Notes: a model not told the origin generated them from the sequence alone. Shown: positions 20,142-31,132, counted from the first letter of the stretch. The stretch: DNA of 52,641 bases from Methylacidiphilum sp. Yel (GCF_004421185.1 NZ_LXQB01000033.1:1-52641), one strand, 5' to 3'. Numbers and translations: made by a program.

Positions 20142-20999
20142 TTAGGGCCAGAAATTGTATTGAATGGCACCCCATCCTTCAAAATCCTGGTACCAGCCAG
20201 AGTGAGAAACTAATGTATGAAATCCGGCCTGCGGAGAACCTTGAAATGTAAAATCCATTGGAGCAATGAACCTAGTGGTATAGGCAATAATCAAATCCCA
20301 ATGAGGGAAAAGTCTTAAAGCCAATCCTCCAATCAATTTGGAGGTAAAAGCTAGAGCAAATGAGCTTTGTCCAGGAACAAGAAGTTCCTCTGCATGTGGT
20401 CCAAAAATACTTTCATCGATAAGCCAATTAAATGCCACCCCAAGAGTTATTCCTATAAATGGAACAAATCGAGTGGCATTAGCAAAATTGACGACGCCAG
20501 CAATTTCTGGAATAAAAGACTGATTGGTACCATTGGCATACGATGGAGTCGCTGAAAAGGAATTATAAGAGAATCCCGAAGAACTTACCTGTCCATAGTT
20601 TAAGACAAAGGCTAGAGCTGGAATTGCTTTCCACCTTTTATCAGAAAAAAGACCGATAGCAGCTTCTTTAAAATCGTATCCTAAATATAGCCCCCCAAAA
20701 TATCCTGCATGGGGCTGAGTATATCCCTCTGTATGTCCAATTCTACCTGTTGGAAAGTAAGCCGAAGCAGAGGTTCTAGATACTGATGGCCAAAAGCCTC
20801 CTGAAAAAAAACCTACAAATAAATCTTTTCCCCAGGTTTTTGTAGCCTTTCCTTGAATAGTTTGCTCTCTATCCACAAGAATTTCCTCTATATCTTTCAT
20901 GTCAACTTGAGCATGGACCCACCAGCTAAACCACAAAAAGTAAAAAGTAAATAGGAATCCTATTTTATTTAGCATATACTCCAACGAAAACTGAGCCAT
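20142..20999 (-). CDS. outer-membrane beta-barrel protein, unknown role
   Basis: About 285 residues. A signal sequence (LNKIGFLFTFYFLWFSWWVH then AQ) is followed by alternating polar and hydrophobic strands rich in Gly, Tyr, Phe and Ser, and the chain ends in FWP with aromatic strands (AIQYNF) just before, as in many outer-membrane barrels. Segments such as AGYFGGLYLGYDF, RFVPFIGITLGVAFNWLI and GGLALRLFPHWDLIIAYTT read like barrel strands of a small porin or OmpW/OmpA-like protein. The ATG at 20999 has GGAGG four bases upstream; ATG at 20975 would also keep the signal. Downstream on the same strand lies the tiny Cys-rich gene, about 270 bases away. Confidence 0.65.
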   Translation of the reverse strand: MAQFSLEYMLNKIGFLFTFYFLWFSWWVHAQVDMKDIEEILVDREQTIQGKATKTWGKDLFVGFFSGGFWPSVSRTSASAYFPTGRIGHTEGYTQPHAGYFGGLYLGYDFKEAAIGLFSDKRWKAIPALAFVLNYGQVSSSGFSYNSFSATPSYANGTNQSFIPEIAGVVNFANATRFVPFIGITLGVAFNWLIDESIFGPHAEELLVPGQSSFALAFTSKLIGGLALRLFPHWDLIIAYTTRFIAPMDFTFQGSPQAGFHTLVSHSGWYQDFEGWGAIQYNFWP

Positions 21000-21299
21000 T
21001 TTTCCTCCACATAAATCCACCGGTTGAATGGAAAGAAAAGCGACATTTTCTTATTTCTAGTTAAATGGTAATATAAAAAAGTAAAAGCATTATTCTTCAA
21101 ACTTATTCTTTATAATTTTAACACCCTATTCCCCGAAGGAGATGAGCCACTAGAGCTCATAGATCCAGCCGTATGATCTTTTTAGGAAGAATCCCCTACC
21201 GTTTCAAAATGTCCCTTAAGTCTTTTAAGAGCAACATGACAACGTCGACCCCTGTCCAAGAACTATATTACCTTAAGGGATTCCTCTGATACTGAACCT

Positions 21300-21320
21300 C
21301 CCCATGGCTAAAGCCAGGGG
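21300..21320 (-). repeat. IS605-type right-end hairpin
   Basis: Read on the minus strand: CCCC, the stem TGGCT/AGCCA, a bulged T, GGGG, then AGG. It lies at the 3' end of the tnpB remnant. It is the same structure as the hairpin at 92-112, with the two inner G-C pairs swapped in orientation, which keeps the stem intact. Confidence 0.6.
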
Positions 21321-22215
21321 GTTCTGGGGATGAGACACGCTGAATACTTGCACCCCTCCCGCTTGCATGAGAAGCCAAGCACTGCGACGTGCCCGTTCTC
21401 ATCGTCGGCTTGCGTTCCCCTTCGGCAGACGGCCCGATCTGACGCCCCGGAGGCCGTGGGAGGTGGCAACGGCCGGCTCCGCTTGCAGGTTGATCGAAGC
21501 TCGACGGCCGCCCGCCGCAGGAGCGGTTCCGCACCCGGCCACAGGCCATCTTGGCCTGGCGTGCATCGAGCCTGTCTTCGGAGACGAAGCGAGCAAGGAA
21601 GGCGTAAAAGAGCTCCCTTTGGAGGGGCAGCAGCCGGAAGTCGCAGCGGTGGACCCGCACAGACAGCAGCTTCTTTTCGATGCGCCCGCAGAGGCATGCC
21701 TGCGAGAGCATGGTAGGACGCGTCGGGAATTCGTAGAGTCTGCCGCCAGCCCTCTCAGCCTTGCGGCAAACGATGCGGACGAACATCCTCCTCACCTTGA
21801 CCTTCATGCTCCCTCCGAAATTCTTCTGGAAACTTTGATATGAGATCTTCTCGGTCTTGATGATATTCCAGGTTGTAAGAATCTGATTCGCCAACTCACC
21901 GTGGCTTCTCTTGCGCTCGGCTACAAGGCGTCGCTTAGTTTCTTTAAGCCGTTCCTCGAAGAAGCCGATACCGCAAGGAGCCGATCCACCTCTGAGTGGC
22001 TTTCTTCACTGTCCGGTCCTCATGGAAATTGCTCGGGTTTGTTGTCCGGCGCAAACGGCCAAGCGCTCTCTGGACGGGCCTAAGCTTGCGACAGGGCTGC
22101 TCGACCCTCGGGCAAAACTTCTCCAGGCAAGCTGCGGTCTCCCCGACGATCGCGACTGTAGAAGGGCCGATATCGAGGCAGGCTGTCTCCTCGCCGCGCC
22201 TTCTGCCTCATTGTG
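21300..22215 (-). pseudogene. tnpB: degenerate tnpB (IS200/IS605 OrfB family)
   Basis: Pieces of a TnpB RuvC-type nuclease appear in order but in different frames. Near 22190 one frame reads CLDIGPSTVAIVGETAACLE, holding the first RuvC aspartate, and continues through NFHEDRTVKKATQRW. It shifts frame near 21966 into ERLKETKRRLVAERKRSHGE, LANQILTTWNIIKTEKISYQ and a zinc-ribbon region with SQACLCGRIEKK and HRCDF, where the last Cys expected in a CxC pair is Phe. Another shift occurs near WPGAEPLLRRA, and the tail PEPPGFSHGEVQ lies over the end hairpin. The 5' part is missing. The region is clearly richer in G and C than its neighbours, pointing to transfer from another genome. It sits just behind the groEL terminator. 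Not functional. Confidence 0.8.
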
Positions 22216-22266
22216 ATCTTCCAATCCTCAGACTTTGTGCATTACCAGCGTCGATGCGGCAATAAA

Positions 22267-22302
22267 AAAAACAAGCCAGGATTTCCTTCCTGGCTTGTTT
22301 TT
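22267..22302 (-). terminator. rho-independent terminator of the dnaK-groES-groEL operon
   Basis: A perfect 11-base-pair stem (ACAAGCCAGGA with TCCTGGCTTGT) around a six-base loop, flanked by A and T tracts on both sides, 14 bases after the groEL stop. It can work in both directions and may shield the operon from the tnpB remnant beyond it. Confidence 0.88.
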
Positions 22303-22315
22303 AGAATCTACTAAC

Positions 22316-23953
<1,638 letters not shown>

Positions 23954-23982
23954 TTACCTCCTTTTAATAGTTTATCGTTTAT

Positions 23983-24282
23983 TTATTCTTCAATGATGGC
24001 CAAAACATCGTCTTCGCGAAGAATCTGAAAGGATTCTCCATCGATTTTTACTTCAGTTCCACCATATTTGCTAATGAGAACCTTATCTCCTTTTTTTAGC
24101 TCTATAGGAATCCTTTTCCCGTTTTCATCCAACTTTCCAGGACCAACAGCAATAACCGTTGCTTCCTGGGGTTTTTCTTTGGCTGTATCCGGGATAATGA
24201 TTCCTCCTTTTCTTACTTCCTTTTCTTCGTTGAGCTTGACCAATACCCGCTCACCTAAAGGGCGAATTTTCGGTTCAACCAT
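23983..24282 (-). CDS. groS: co-chaperonin GroES (10 kDa)
   Basis: Lid of the GroEL chamber, 99 residues. The family pattern is complete: [20 protein letters not shown], the mobile loop region [20 protein letters not shown], then [20 protein letters not shown] and a final DDVLAIIEE. An AGGAGG-type site precedes the ATG. It lies between dnaK (41 bases upstream) and groEL (32 bases downstream). Confidence 0.98.
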   Translation of the reverse strand: MVEPKIRPLGERVLVKLNEEKEVRKGGIIIPDTAKEKPQEATVIAVGPGKLDENGKRIPIELKKGDKVLISKYGGTEVKIDGESFQILREDDVLAIIEE

Positions 24283-24323
24283 CTTTACCTCCTTTTTTCA
24301 AGTTTGTACCAAAACCTTCCGCG

Positions 24324-26246
24324 CTAGGAGCCTTGAGGCTTATCCTTGTCAACTTTTTCAAACTCCGCATCGATTACATCGGATTTTTCACCACCTGATC
24401 TTGGTGGCGGAGAAGAACTCGAAGAAGACTTGGATGAAGCCGCTCTATACATTTCTATTGAAATGGCTTGGACTTTTTCGTTGAGCTCCTCCATAGCTTT
24501 CTTGATAGCATCCGTATCATCTCCCTTAATGACTTCTCTAACCTTCTCAATGCATTTCTCAATCTCCAGCTTCTTAGCTGAATCGACTTTGTCTCCGTAT
24601 TCTCTCAAGAGCTTTTCGGCTTGATAAGCAGCATTATCCGCATTGTTCTTAGCTTCAGCTCTCTCCTTATTCTTCAGATCCTGTTCTCGATACGCTTCGG
24701 CCTCCTTTGTCATCCTTTCTATTTCTTCCTTAGAAAGTCCGCTGGAGCCTGTAATTGTTATTTTTTGCTCTCTACCTGTTCCTAAATCTTTAGCAGAAAC
24801 ATGAAGAATTCCATTGGCATCTATATCAAAGGTTACCTCAATCTGCGGCACCCCTCGAGGAGCTGGAGGAATACCGTCCAAATGGAAAACTCCCAACAGC
24901 TTGTTGTCTCTAGCCATGGGCCTTTCTCCCTGAAGCACTCTTATTTCTACACTTGGCTGGTTGTCTGAAAAAGTGCTGAATATTTGAGATTTGCGAGTAG
25001 GAATGGTCGTATTCCTAGGAATCATAGGAGTCGCAATGCCTCCAGCTGTTTCAATAGAAAGAGTCAAGGGAGTAACATCTAACAGCAGCACATCTTTCAC
25101 TTGCCCCTTTAGCACTGCTCCTTGTATTGCTGCCCCAACAGCCACTACCTCATCAGGATTCACTCCCTTATGAGGTTCTCTGCCTATAAGCCGTCTAGCT
25201 GTTTCAATGATTTTCGGCATTCTGGTCATCCCCCCCACTAGCACAAGCTCATCAATGTCGGCAGCCGTTAATTTTGCATCCTTCAAACAGTTGAGAACAG
25301 GCTGAACCGTTCTTTCAGCAAGATGTTCGGTCAGTTGCTCTAGCTTGGCTCTCGTTAATTTCTTCTGAATATGCTTGGGGCCTGTTTGATCAGCTGTTAT
25401 AAAGGGCAAATTGATCTCATATTCAAGGGCGGAGGATAAGGCTATTTTGGCTTTTTCAGCCTCTTCTTTGATCCTTTGGACTGCGTCAGGTTGACCATGC
25501 AAATCGATCCCTGTTTCTTTTTTGAAATCTTGAATAATCCATTCCATTATGGCTGCATCCCAATCGTCTCCTCCAAGATGCGTATCCCCATTGGTTGCCT
25601 TAACTTCGAAAACCCCCTCCCCAATCTCCAAAATAGAAATATCAAATGTTCCTCCACCTAAATCGTAAACGGCGATCCGCTCGTCCTTCTTTTTATCTAG
25701 TCCATAGGCAAGAGAAGCTGCCGTCGGCTCATTGATGATTCTCAATACTTCGAATCCAGCAATTTCACCGGCAGCCTTGGTGGCTTGACGCTGGCTATCG
25801 TTGAAGTAAGCAGGAACTGTGATAACCGCTTGGGTAATTTTTTCTCCAAGTTTGGATTCTGCATCCGCTTTCAGTTTCATCAATATGAAAGCAGATATTT
25901 CCTGAGGCGTATAGATCCTTCGTTCTCCTCCTACCTCTACTTCTACAGCACAATCACCATTCTTGCCTTCTATCACCTTATAAGGAACCCTTTTTATTTC
26001 TTCTTGAACTTCGCTAAACTTTCTTCCAATAAACCGCTTTATGGAATAAATAGTATTTTTAGAATTGGTAATCGCCTGTCGCTTGGCCGCCTGACCTACC
26101 AATCTTTCTCCACTTTTTGTAAACGCCACCACAGATGGGGTTGTCCTCGCCCCTTCGGAATTCTCCAAAACCACTGGTTGGCCGCCCTCCACTATCGCCA
26201 TACAGGAATTCGTCGTACCTAAATCGATGCCTAATACGTGTGCCAT
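24324..26246 (-). CDS. dnaK: molecular chaperone DnaK (Hsp70)
   Basis: 640 residues. The ATPase domain has [24 protein letters not shown] start (here [11 protein letters not shown]), [33 protein letters not shown] and [15 protein letters not shown]. The substrate-binding domain contains [14 protein letters not shown] and [20 protein letters not shown]. The lid ends with a Ser/Pro-rich stretch and [14 protein letters not shown]. It is the first gene of dnaK-groES-groEL; DnaJ and GrpE are not in this window. I saw no CIRCE element (TTAGCACTC-N9-GAGTGCTAA) in the 138 bases upstream, so HrcA control at this site looks unlikely. Confidence 0.98.
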   Translation of the reverse strand: MAHVLGIDLGTTNSCMAIVEGGQPVVLENSEGARTTPSVVAFTKSGERLVGQAAKRQAITNSKNTIYSIKRFIGRKFSEVQEEIKRVPYKVIEGKNGDCAVEVEVGGERRIYTPQEISAFILMKLKADAESKLGEKITQAVITVPAYFNDSQRQATKAAGEIAGFEVLRIINEPTAASLAYGLDKKKDERIAVYDLGGGTFDISILEIGEGVFEVKATNGDTHLGGDDWDAAIMEWIIQDFKKETGIDLHGQPDAVQRIKEEAEKAKIALSSALEYEINLPFITADQTGPKHIQKKLTRAKLEQLTEHLAERTVQPVLNCLKDAKLTAADIDELVLVGGMTRMPKIIETARRLIGREPHKGVNPDEVVAVGAAIQGAVLKGQVKDVLLLDVTPLTLSIETAGGIATPMIPRNTTIPTRKSQIFSTFSDNQPSVEIRVLQGERPMARDNKLLGVFHLDGIPPAPRGVPQIEVTFDIDANGILHVSAKDLGTGREQKITITGSSGLSKEEIERMTKEAEAYREQDLKNKERAEAKNNADNAAYQAEKLLREYGDKVDSAKKLEIEKCIEKVREVIKGDDTDAIKKAMEELNEKVQAISIEMYRAASSKSSSSSSPPPRSGGEKSDVIDAEFEKVDKDKPQGS

Positions 26247-26280
26247 ACTTTTTATAGAGCATAAAATATGCCATAAAAAA

Positions 26281-26308
26281 ATAATTTTTAAATCTTATTC
26301 GAATGCAA
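26281..26308 (-). promoter_or_regulatory. possible sigma70-type promoter of dnaK
   Basis: On the minus strand TTGCAT (plus 26303-26308) is followed after 16 bases by AATTAT (plus 26281-26286), about 35 bases before the dnaK start. The match is moderate and was found by eye. Confidence 0.3.
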
Positions 26309-26384
26309 AGAGATATTTAAATAGCGGTTTTTTATATCTTTTGTTAGGAGAGCATAATTGTGTCATTTTGTCCCACTAGAGTGG

Positions 26385-27815
26385 TCAAATGGATCCACTC
26401 GATTTTTTCAGTGTTTCAACTAATCTAGAAGGAAGCCCATAAAAAGAGCCATTGCTGAAAAACACGACAACATCTCCTGGGACCAATACTTTTTGAAGCC
26501 TTTCCAGGATATCTTCCGGTGAAGAACAGAAATACGAGGGGATGCCTTTGCGATTGATATCCTGAACAATTTTTTCTGGATTCAGTCTTTCGGTAGGAGG
26601 AATCCCTTCTTTGTTCGCTACTTCACTAACGATTACTCCATCAGCAAAAGACAGAGAATGGGGCAGCTCTTTTTGAAAAACAGCTCTTCGAGTTGTATTG
26701 CTCCGAGGTTCAAATACTGACCAAATCCTTTTTCCAGGATAACGTTGCCGGATAGCTTGGATTGTTTTATAAATGGCCGTTGGATGATGACCAAAATCAT
26801 CCAAGATTTTGATGCCACAAACCTCCCCCAATATTTCAAGCCGGCGTTTGACTCCAAGAAAACCCCTCAATGCTTTGGCTATCACTTCTGGTCTTATACC
26901 ATAAAGGGTGGCTGCTGCAATAGCCATCGCTGCATTCCTAACGTTATATTCCCCAGGCATTGGTAAAAAAAATGATTCCCCAAGCATCTTGAAGTTACTA
27001 CCTGCCTCTTCGTATGCAATTTCACTGATCTGAAAGTCTGCCTTTTTCCCCAATCCAACGGTATAGACCGGCGCCAAGGAGCCTTTGGCTACTTCCGCAA
27101 TGGTTGGATCCTCCTCTGGAATGATTAAATGGCCTGTTTTTGGAATTAGATGAACAAGTCTTTTAAAGGAAAGCAAAATATCTTCTAGGCTCGAAAAAAT
27201 GTCTGCATGATCATATTCAATATTATTTATAATAACTGTTTGAGGAAGGTAATGGAGAAATTTACTCCTTTTATCAAAATAGGCTGTATCATATTCATCT
27301 CCCTCCAAAATCCAATAGTCACTTTGGGTATATCTGCATCCGGAAGCAAAATTTTTAGGAAGCCCCCCAATAAAAAAGGAGGGATTAAGGCAAGCAGATT
27401 CAAATAGCCATACTAGTAGGGAAGTGGTAGTGGTTTTCCCATGGGTCCCAGTGACAATGATATTCTGTTTGCCGTGAAGAAAGAAAAATCTCAATATTTC
27501 AGGCAAGGACACAAAAAGATATTTTTTTTCTAAAACCGCTTCCAGCTCTGGATTACCTCTTTTGATCGCATTTCCAACTACAACTAGGGTTCTATCCACT
27601 TCCTTTGGAAGATTTTCTGCTTTGTATCCTTCCGCTACCACTATTCCTTTCTGGCTCAAAAAAGTCGATAGGGGTGGATAAACATTTTCATCTGATCCTC
27701 CTACGACATAACCCATATCTTTGAGCATCGAAGCCACAGCTCCCATAGCCGTCCCACATATTCCCAAAAAATGGAACCGAAGCTCTTTAGCAAAAAAGGG
27801 GGTTATTGCCGCCAT
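26385..27815 (-). CDS. mpl: UDP-N-acetylmuramate:L-alanyl-gamma-D-glutamyl-meso-diaminopimelate ligase
   Basis: Recycles cell-wall tripeptide by joining it to UDP-MurNAc. A Mur-ligase of about 476 residues with HFLGICGTAMGAVASMLKDM at the N-terminus, the ATP loop IIVTGTHGKTTTTSLLVWLF, the Mpl-typical EGDEYDTAYFDKRSKFLHYL and NNIEYDHADIF, NVRNAAMAIAAATLYGI, and FGHHPTAIYKTI followed by FEPRSNTTRR. GTAMG and the DEYDTAYFDKRSK block favour Mpl over MurC. The ATG at 27815 has AGGA about ten bases upstream; an in-frame TTG at 27824 is less likely. It is the last gene of tadA - unknown - mpl. Confidence 0.93.
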   Translation of the reverse strand: MAAITPFFAKELRFHFLGICGTAMGAVASMLKDMGYVVGGSDENVYPPLSTFLSQKGIVVAEGYKAENLPKEVDRTLVVVGNAIKRGNPELEAVLEKKYLFVSLPEILRFFFLHGKQNIIVTGTHGKTTTTSLLVWLFESACLNPSFFIGGLPKNFASGCRYTQSDYWILEGDEYDTAYFDKRSKFLHYLPQTVIINNIEYDHADIFSSLEDILLSFKRLVHLIPKTGHLIIPEEDPTIAEVAKGSLAPVYTVGLGKKADFQISEIAYEEAGSNFKMLGESFFLPMPGEYNVRNAAMAIAAATLYGIRPEVIAKALRGFLGVKRRLEILGEVCGIKILDDFGHHPTAIYKTIQAIRQRYPGKRIWSVFEPRSNTTRRAVFQKELPHSLSFADGVIVSEVANKEGIPPTERLNPEKIVQDINRKGIPSYFCSSPEDILERLQKVLVPGDVVVFFSNGSFYGLPSRLVETLKKSSGSI

Positions 27816-27854
27816 GAAGGCCAATTCCTACATTAAATGAGAAAAAAAGCAAGA

Positions 27855-28571
27855 CTATTCAGTAAAATAGGAATTTAACTTCGTATTAATAAAATTTTCG
27901 ATTTCCTGGATCCGGAAAGTGGGCCAGAGAAAAAGTTTTTCCCAATGGCTGACGATTTTATCGATTCCAGAACTTAGAAGATAAAATTTCCAACGTAATG
28001 AATGAACAATAAAAGGATCAAAACTACAAAAACCAATGAATTTTTGGGAACCAATGTCAGTAGCCCGGTTCAGCTGTTTGCAGACAAATACCACCTCAAT
28101 TTTCAAATTCCTAAACAAATAAAACCGATACTTTGCTAACCGTGGATGTACTGGATGAATCAAATCGATATTAGAAGGCAATCCTTCTAAGGGATGGATA
28201 CTCCATATCCTTATACGATCAAGTTTTTTAGATAACTGTTCATATCTTTTTTTATGACTAGCAAAGTTTTTTGTTCCATCTAAAAGAAGCGTTAGTTCTC
28301 CCCCCTCCTCCCCATTTTCCAAGGCCAGATCTTCAATGGTATAACCAATTGCTTTCTGGACATAGCCATTAAAGAAATGAAGGTGATCAGTATTTGGAAT
28401 CTCTACGAGCTCTTTAGGCAAGATACCATTGGTTGGACAATATCTTAATTTAACAGAGTAAGTCGGTAAACAGCTTCGCTTGAGATTCTCATGGAACTTT
28501 TTTTGAAACAGCAAATTGATATCCTTTAGTAGATCTTTTTCACCCGTGTCATGAACTGTTTTTTCTTCCAT
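27855..28571 (-). CDS. unknown protein between tadA and mpl
   Basis: About 238 residues from the ATG at 28571. An in-frame TTG at 28595 would overlap the end of tadA by 14 bases. No signal peptide or membrane segment is visible. The sequence is rich in aromatic and basic residues and reads like a compact alpha/beta protein, with LTLLLDGTKNFASHKKRYEQ, LSKKLDRIRIWSIHPLEGLP and KFIGFCSFDPFIVHSLRWKF. The last block faintly recalls the DICT sensory domain, but I would not assign it. Same strand and tight spacing suggest cotranscription with tadA and mpl. Confidence 0.6.
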   Translation of the reverse strand: MEEKTVHDTGEKDLLKDINLLFQKKFHENLKRSCLPTYSVKLRYCPTNGILPKELVEIPNTDHLHFFNGYVQKAIGYTIEDLALENGEEGGELTLLLDGTKNFASHKKRYEQLSKKLDRIRIWSIHPLEGLPSNIDLIHPVHPRLAKYRFYLFRNLKIEVVFVCKQLNRATDIGSQKFIGFCSFDPFIVHSLRWKFYLLSSGIDKIVSHWEKLFLWPTFRIQEIENFINTKLNSYFTE

Positions 28572-28581
28572 GATATTGACA

Positions 28582-29079
28582 TTAACTAATCTCAATATCG
28601 CAAAGTGGCAACTCCCTTTTTTTATTTCTTAGAACAAAAAAAAAACTTTTCATTAACTCCAAAGACTCTTCAGATCTAATTCCAGAAGTAATTTCCAATT
28701 TTTTTCCCCCATTGAAAAAAAATGTGCGAGGTCGAAAAATTCCTTTTTTAGGGTCTTCAATACCAAATACTACTCTTGCAATGCGACTCAATAGGATAGC
28801 ACCATAACACATTAAGCAAGGCTCTTTGGTGACATAAATAGTCGTTGCTGTTAGCCTCCAATCTCCAAGAAGAAGCTGCGCATTACGGATGGCTTCAATT
28901 TCGGCATGAGCTGTTACATCACAACCTTCCTCCACCCGATTTCGTCCCATTCCCAGGATCTTTTGCTCCCGCACAATTACTGCCCCAATTGGAACTTCTC
29001 CCTTTTCGAAAGCTTCTAGAGCTTTCTCTAAGGCTTTTCCCATGAAATAATTATCAACTTGTAGCTGGTCAGTTTTCAT
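28582..29079 (-). CDS. tadA: tRNA-specific adenosine deaminase
   Basis: Deaminates the wobble adenosine of tRNA-Arg(ACG) to inosine. The zinc-dependent cytidine/deoxycytidylate deaminase fold is plain: EVPIGAVIVREQKILGMGRN, HAEIEAIRNAQ with the zinc-binding His and catalytic Glu, and the second zinc motif PCLMCYGAILLSRIARVVFG with both Cys. A partial FFNGG/GIRSEES C-terminal region fits TadA. The 165 residues are near usual length. ATG at 29079 is used; ATG at 29043 (MGKALEKALEAF) would also preserve the domain. Confidence 0.93.
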   Translation of the reverse strand: MKTDQLQVDNYFMGKALEKALEAFEKGEVPIGAVIVREQKILGMGRNRVEEGCDVTAHAEIEAIRNAQLLLGDWRLTATTIYVTKEPCLMCYGAILLSRIARVVFGIEDPKKGIFRPRTFFFNGGKKLEITSGIRSEESLELMKSFFFVLRNKKRELPLCDIEIS

Positions 29080-29559
29080 GGCTATATGCTATAGTTGATA
29101 TATTCTTTTTAGAATAAGAATACCATGTGTTGGTTCCTGCGCACAAACTACAGGACTTAGCCGCCTCTAGATCCTTTCTATTGGTTCTTTCTGCTAGAAG
29201 TAGAGAACTATTCCCTTTACGAGCAAATCGGGAGTCTCCACCCTATTAATTAATATTTTTTTTCTCAGTAATAACAACGATATTTGTCCCCGTTTTCGAT
29301 TCTTTGCTAGCAGCTCAAACCCTCTACAAAACCTAGAACATAAGGACAGCTATGCCTAGACTCTCTCCTTCTCTGCCCAAAAAGCATGGAGCATGCTGCT
29401 CATTAACTCAAAGATTGACGCAGAAGGTTTAACTATTAAAATTAAAAAAAGAAAATTACTCTTCTTTTGTTCATAAAAGTTTATTGCTTCTAATAGATCA
29501 GCAAATGAAGAGAACCAAAGCAGCGATCCTTTTGAACCTATTAATTGAATTGTCTAGGC
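29080..29559. other. 480-base gap between divergent tadA and ygfZ
   Basis: No open frame here looks like a gene. The sequence is AT-rich at both ends, where promoters for the two divergent genes should lie, with a more mixed middle. Small inverted repeats occur (ATTCT/AGAAT near 29100 and AGCATG/CATGCT near 29385), too short to name. No RNA gene was recognised. Confidence 0.4.
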
Positions 29560-30438
29560 ATGAGTGAGAAAATCATTTATGAAAAATTAGTCCAAGGAGA
29601 GCCTGGATGGTGTTCTTTAAGGGATCGGAGTCTTTGGAAGGTTTATGGCAAAGACAGGACAAAATATTTAAATGGACAAATCCCAGCTGATCTTTCTTCT
29701 CTACCTGTAGGACAATCTGTACACACGGCAGCACTTAACAGAAAAGGAAGGATCGATTGCGAACTTTGGATAGCCAATCAGGAGGAGGCATTTTATATCG
29801 ATGCGCCAAAAGAGAACGAAGAGAGTACGGAGAAGCGATTAACAAGTTTTCTAGTCGCAGAGAAAGTTTCGATCGAACAGCTAAATGACTCCTATAGACT
29901 CTATCATTATTTTGGGCTAGAGTCTCCAAAAGGCTTCGAATTGTGTTTTTTTAACAAAAGATTTGGTATTCCTGGATGGGACATATGGTCGAAAACTGTA
30001 ATTGAAAATTTCAGTTGTATGGAAGTACCTCCCAGGATATTGGAAAGTTTCCGACTCGAAGCGATGATTCCTAGATGGGGCTCTGAGCTAACAGCTAATA
30101 TTATAGCTTTGGAAGCTTTTCTTAACAAAGAAGCAATAAGCTTTACAAAAGGTTGTTATGTTGGTCAGGAAATTATTTCTAGAATCCATCATTTGGGACA
30201 AGTAAACCAGCTTTTAACTCTTTTCATTTGCCTTGATGACAGTATTCCCCAATGCGAGCAGTTATCCGACAAAAATCAACCCGTTGGTCGGCTAACTTCC
30301 AGTTGTTATTCCTTTGGCTATGAAAAACCAATTGCTTTGGGATTCCTAAGAAAAGAATATAGAAAAGAAGGAAATGTATTGCGTAGTTCTAATGATTATT
30401 GTTTAAAGATCCTAAAAGCCCCACCCCCCATTGGATAG
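29560..30438 (+). CDS. ygfZ: YgfZ/GcvT-like folate-binding iron-sulphur cluster protein
   Basis: Helps maintain certain Fe-S enzymes. About 292 residues from ATG at 29560; a TTG at 29545 adds five more. The family signature KGCYVGQE is present in full (SFTKGCYVGQEIISRIHHLG), including its essential Cys. The N-terminal part has LWKVYGKDRTKYLNGQIPAD and AALNRKGRIDCELWI, as in aminomethyltransferase-like proteins. The C-terminal GRLTSSCYSFGYEKPIALGF resembles the T-protein barrel. Confidence 0.9.
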   Translation: MSEKIIYEKLVQGEPGWCSLRDRSLWKVYGKDRTKYLNGQIPADLSSLPVGQSVHTAALNRKGRIDCELWIANQEEAFYIDAPKENEESTEKRLTSFLVAEKVSIEQLNDSYRLYHYFGLESPKGFELCFFNKRFGIPGWDIWSKTVIENFSCMEVPPRILESFRLEAMIPRWGSELTANIIALEAFLNKEAISFTKGCYVGQEIISRIHHLGQVNQLLTLFICLDDSIPQCEQLSDKNQPVGRLTSSCYSFGYEKPIALGFLRKEYRKEGNVLRSSNDYCLKILKAPPPIG

Positions 30439-30606
30439 ATGCTTGTTTTTCTTAAAAAGCTTCTTCAACTTTCTTTAGCTCATCTTAACAGAAAGCAACG
30501 CCTTGCTCCTCAGAAAGAAAGAACACTTTTCCTTCCATTGCTTCTTCTGCAAAAAGTATTTCTGGAAAGGCATATAGTGCCTGATCCTTATCCAAGAGCA
30601 CCATAG
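30439..30606 (+). CDS. possible 55-residue open frame directly after ygfZ
   Basis: An ATG follows the ygfZ stop with no gap and opens 55 codons of a Leu- and Lys-rich peptide (MLVFLKKLLQLSLAHLNRKQ at the start). No ribosome binding site of its own. The opposite strand of the same DNA also has a 39-codon frame (MVLLDKDQALYAFPEILFAE at its start) with a more protein-like composition. Either could be chance. Reported only because the gap is otherwise empty. Confidence 0.15.
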   Translation: MLVFLKKLLQLSLAHLNRKQRLAPQKERTLFLPLLLLQKVFLERHIVPDPYPRAP

Positions 30607-30679
30607 CCTATGTCAATCCCTAACAAAAAAAAATAGAGCAGAGAGAGTGTGAATCAAAAAACTAAAATGGGAAATATTT

Positions 30680-31132
30680 TTACTTTTGATTTTTAATTTT
30701 TTCGTCTTTCTCAGATTTTTCCAATGCCTCAGGCTCGATAGTAGATTCTTCTATTCTATATTTGCTTTTACCAATTTTTATAAGTCCAGGCGTTTTCTTT
30801 CCGGTTGTATAAAACCAACTGTAAAGATTATTTATCTTTACTCCAAGCTTTTCAGAAAGCTCTTTTACAGTCATTCCCTCGTTCCCAGCTTTTCTTAAAG
30901 CCTCCAGTATCGAGTTTTTAAGATGTCCTGGAATACTCCCTTTTTCTGGCCCCCTTTTTTTTACTGATACTCGTGTTTTCTCGATTCTTTTCTTGGGAAC
31001 TTTGATCCCTACTTTCCAAAGAGTTTGTATCTTGCGCTCAATTTCAGAAACCTTTTCCTGAAGTTCTTCTTTTTCCTGTACGAGCTTGGCTAGTTCTTTT
31101 ACTTCAGCACTCGTAAGTTGTTTGAGTTTCAT
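30680..31132 (-). CDS. coiled-coil plus winged-helix DNA-binding-like protein
   Basis: 150 residues, strongly Lys- and Glu-rich. Residues 1-45 form a heptad-like coiled coil (EVKELAKLVQEKEELQEKVS and on). A basic linker (KVPKKRIEKTRVSVKKRGPE) leads to a helix-turn-helix or winged-helix domain at about 68-125: GHLKNSILEALRKAGNEGMT, VKELSEKLGVKINNLYSWFY, TTGKKTPGLIKIGKSKYRI. The tail is highly charged. The shape suggests a small dimeric DNA-binding or nucleoid protein; I recall similar unnamed proteins in Verrucomicrobia. Its leader (31133-31231) is very AT-rich. Confidence 0.7.
   Translation of the reverse strand: MKLKQLTSAEVKELAKLVQEKEELQEKVSEIERKIQTLWKVGIKVPKKRIEKTRVSVKKRGPEKGSIPGHLKNSILEALRKAGNEGMTVKELSEKLGVKINNLYSWFYTTGKKTPGLIKIGKSKYRIEESTIEPEALEKSEKDEKIKNQK

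Noticed and set aside
21367..21843. Long open frames on the plus strand through the GC-rich block (158 codons and others)
   Set aside because: They run opposite to clear TnpB fragments. GC-rich DNA has few stop codons, so several frames are open by chance.
29080..29559. A small RNA or tRNA in the 480-base gap
   Set aside because: No cloverleaf, no CCA end and no stable hairpin with a T tract could be found by eye.
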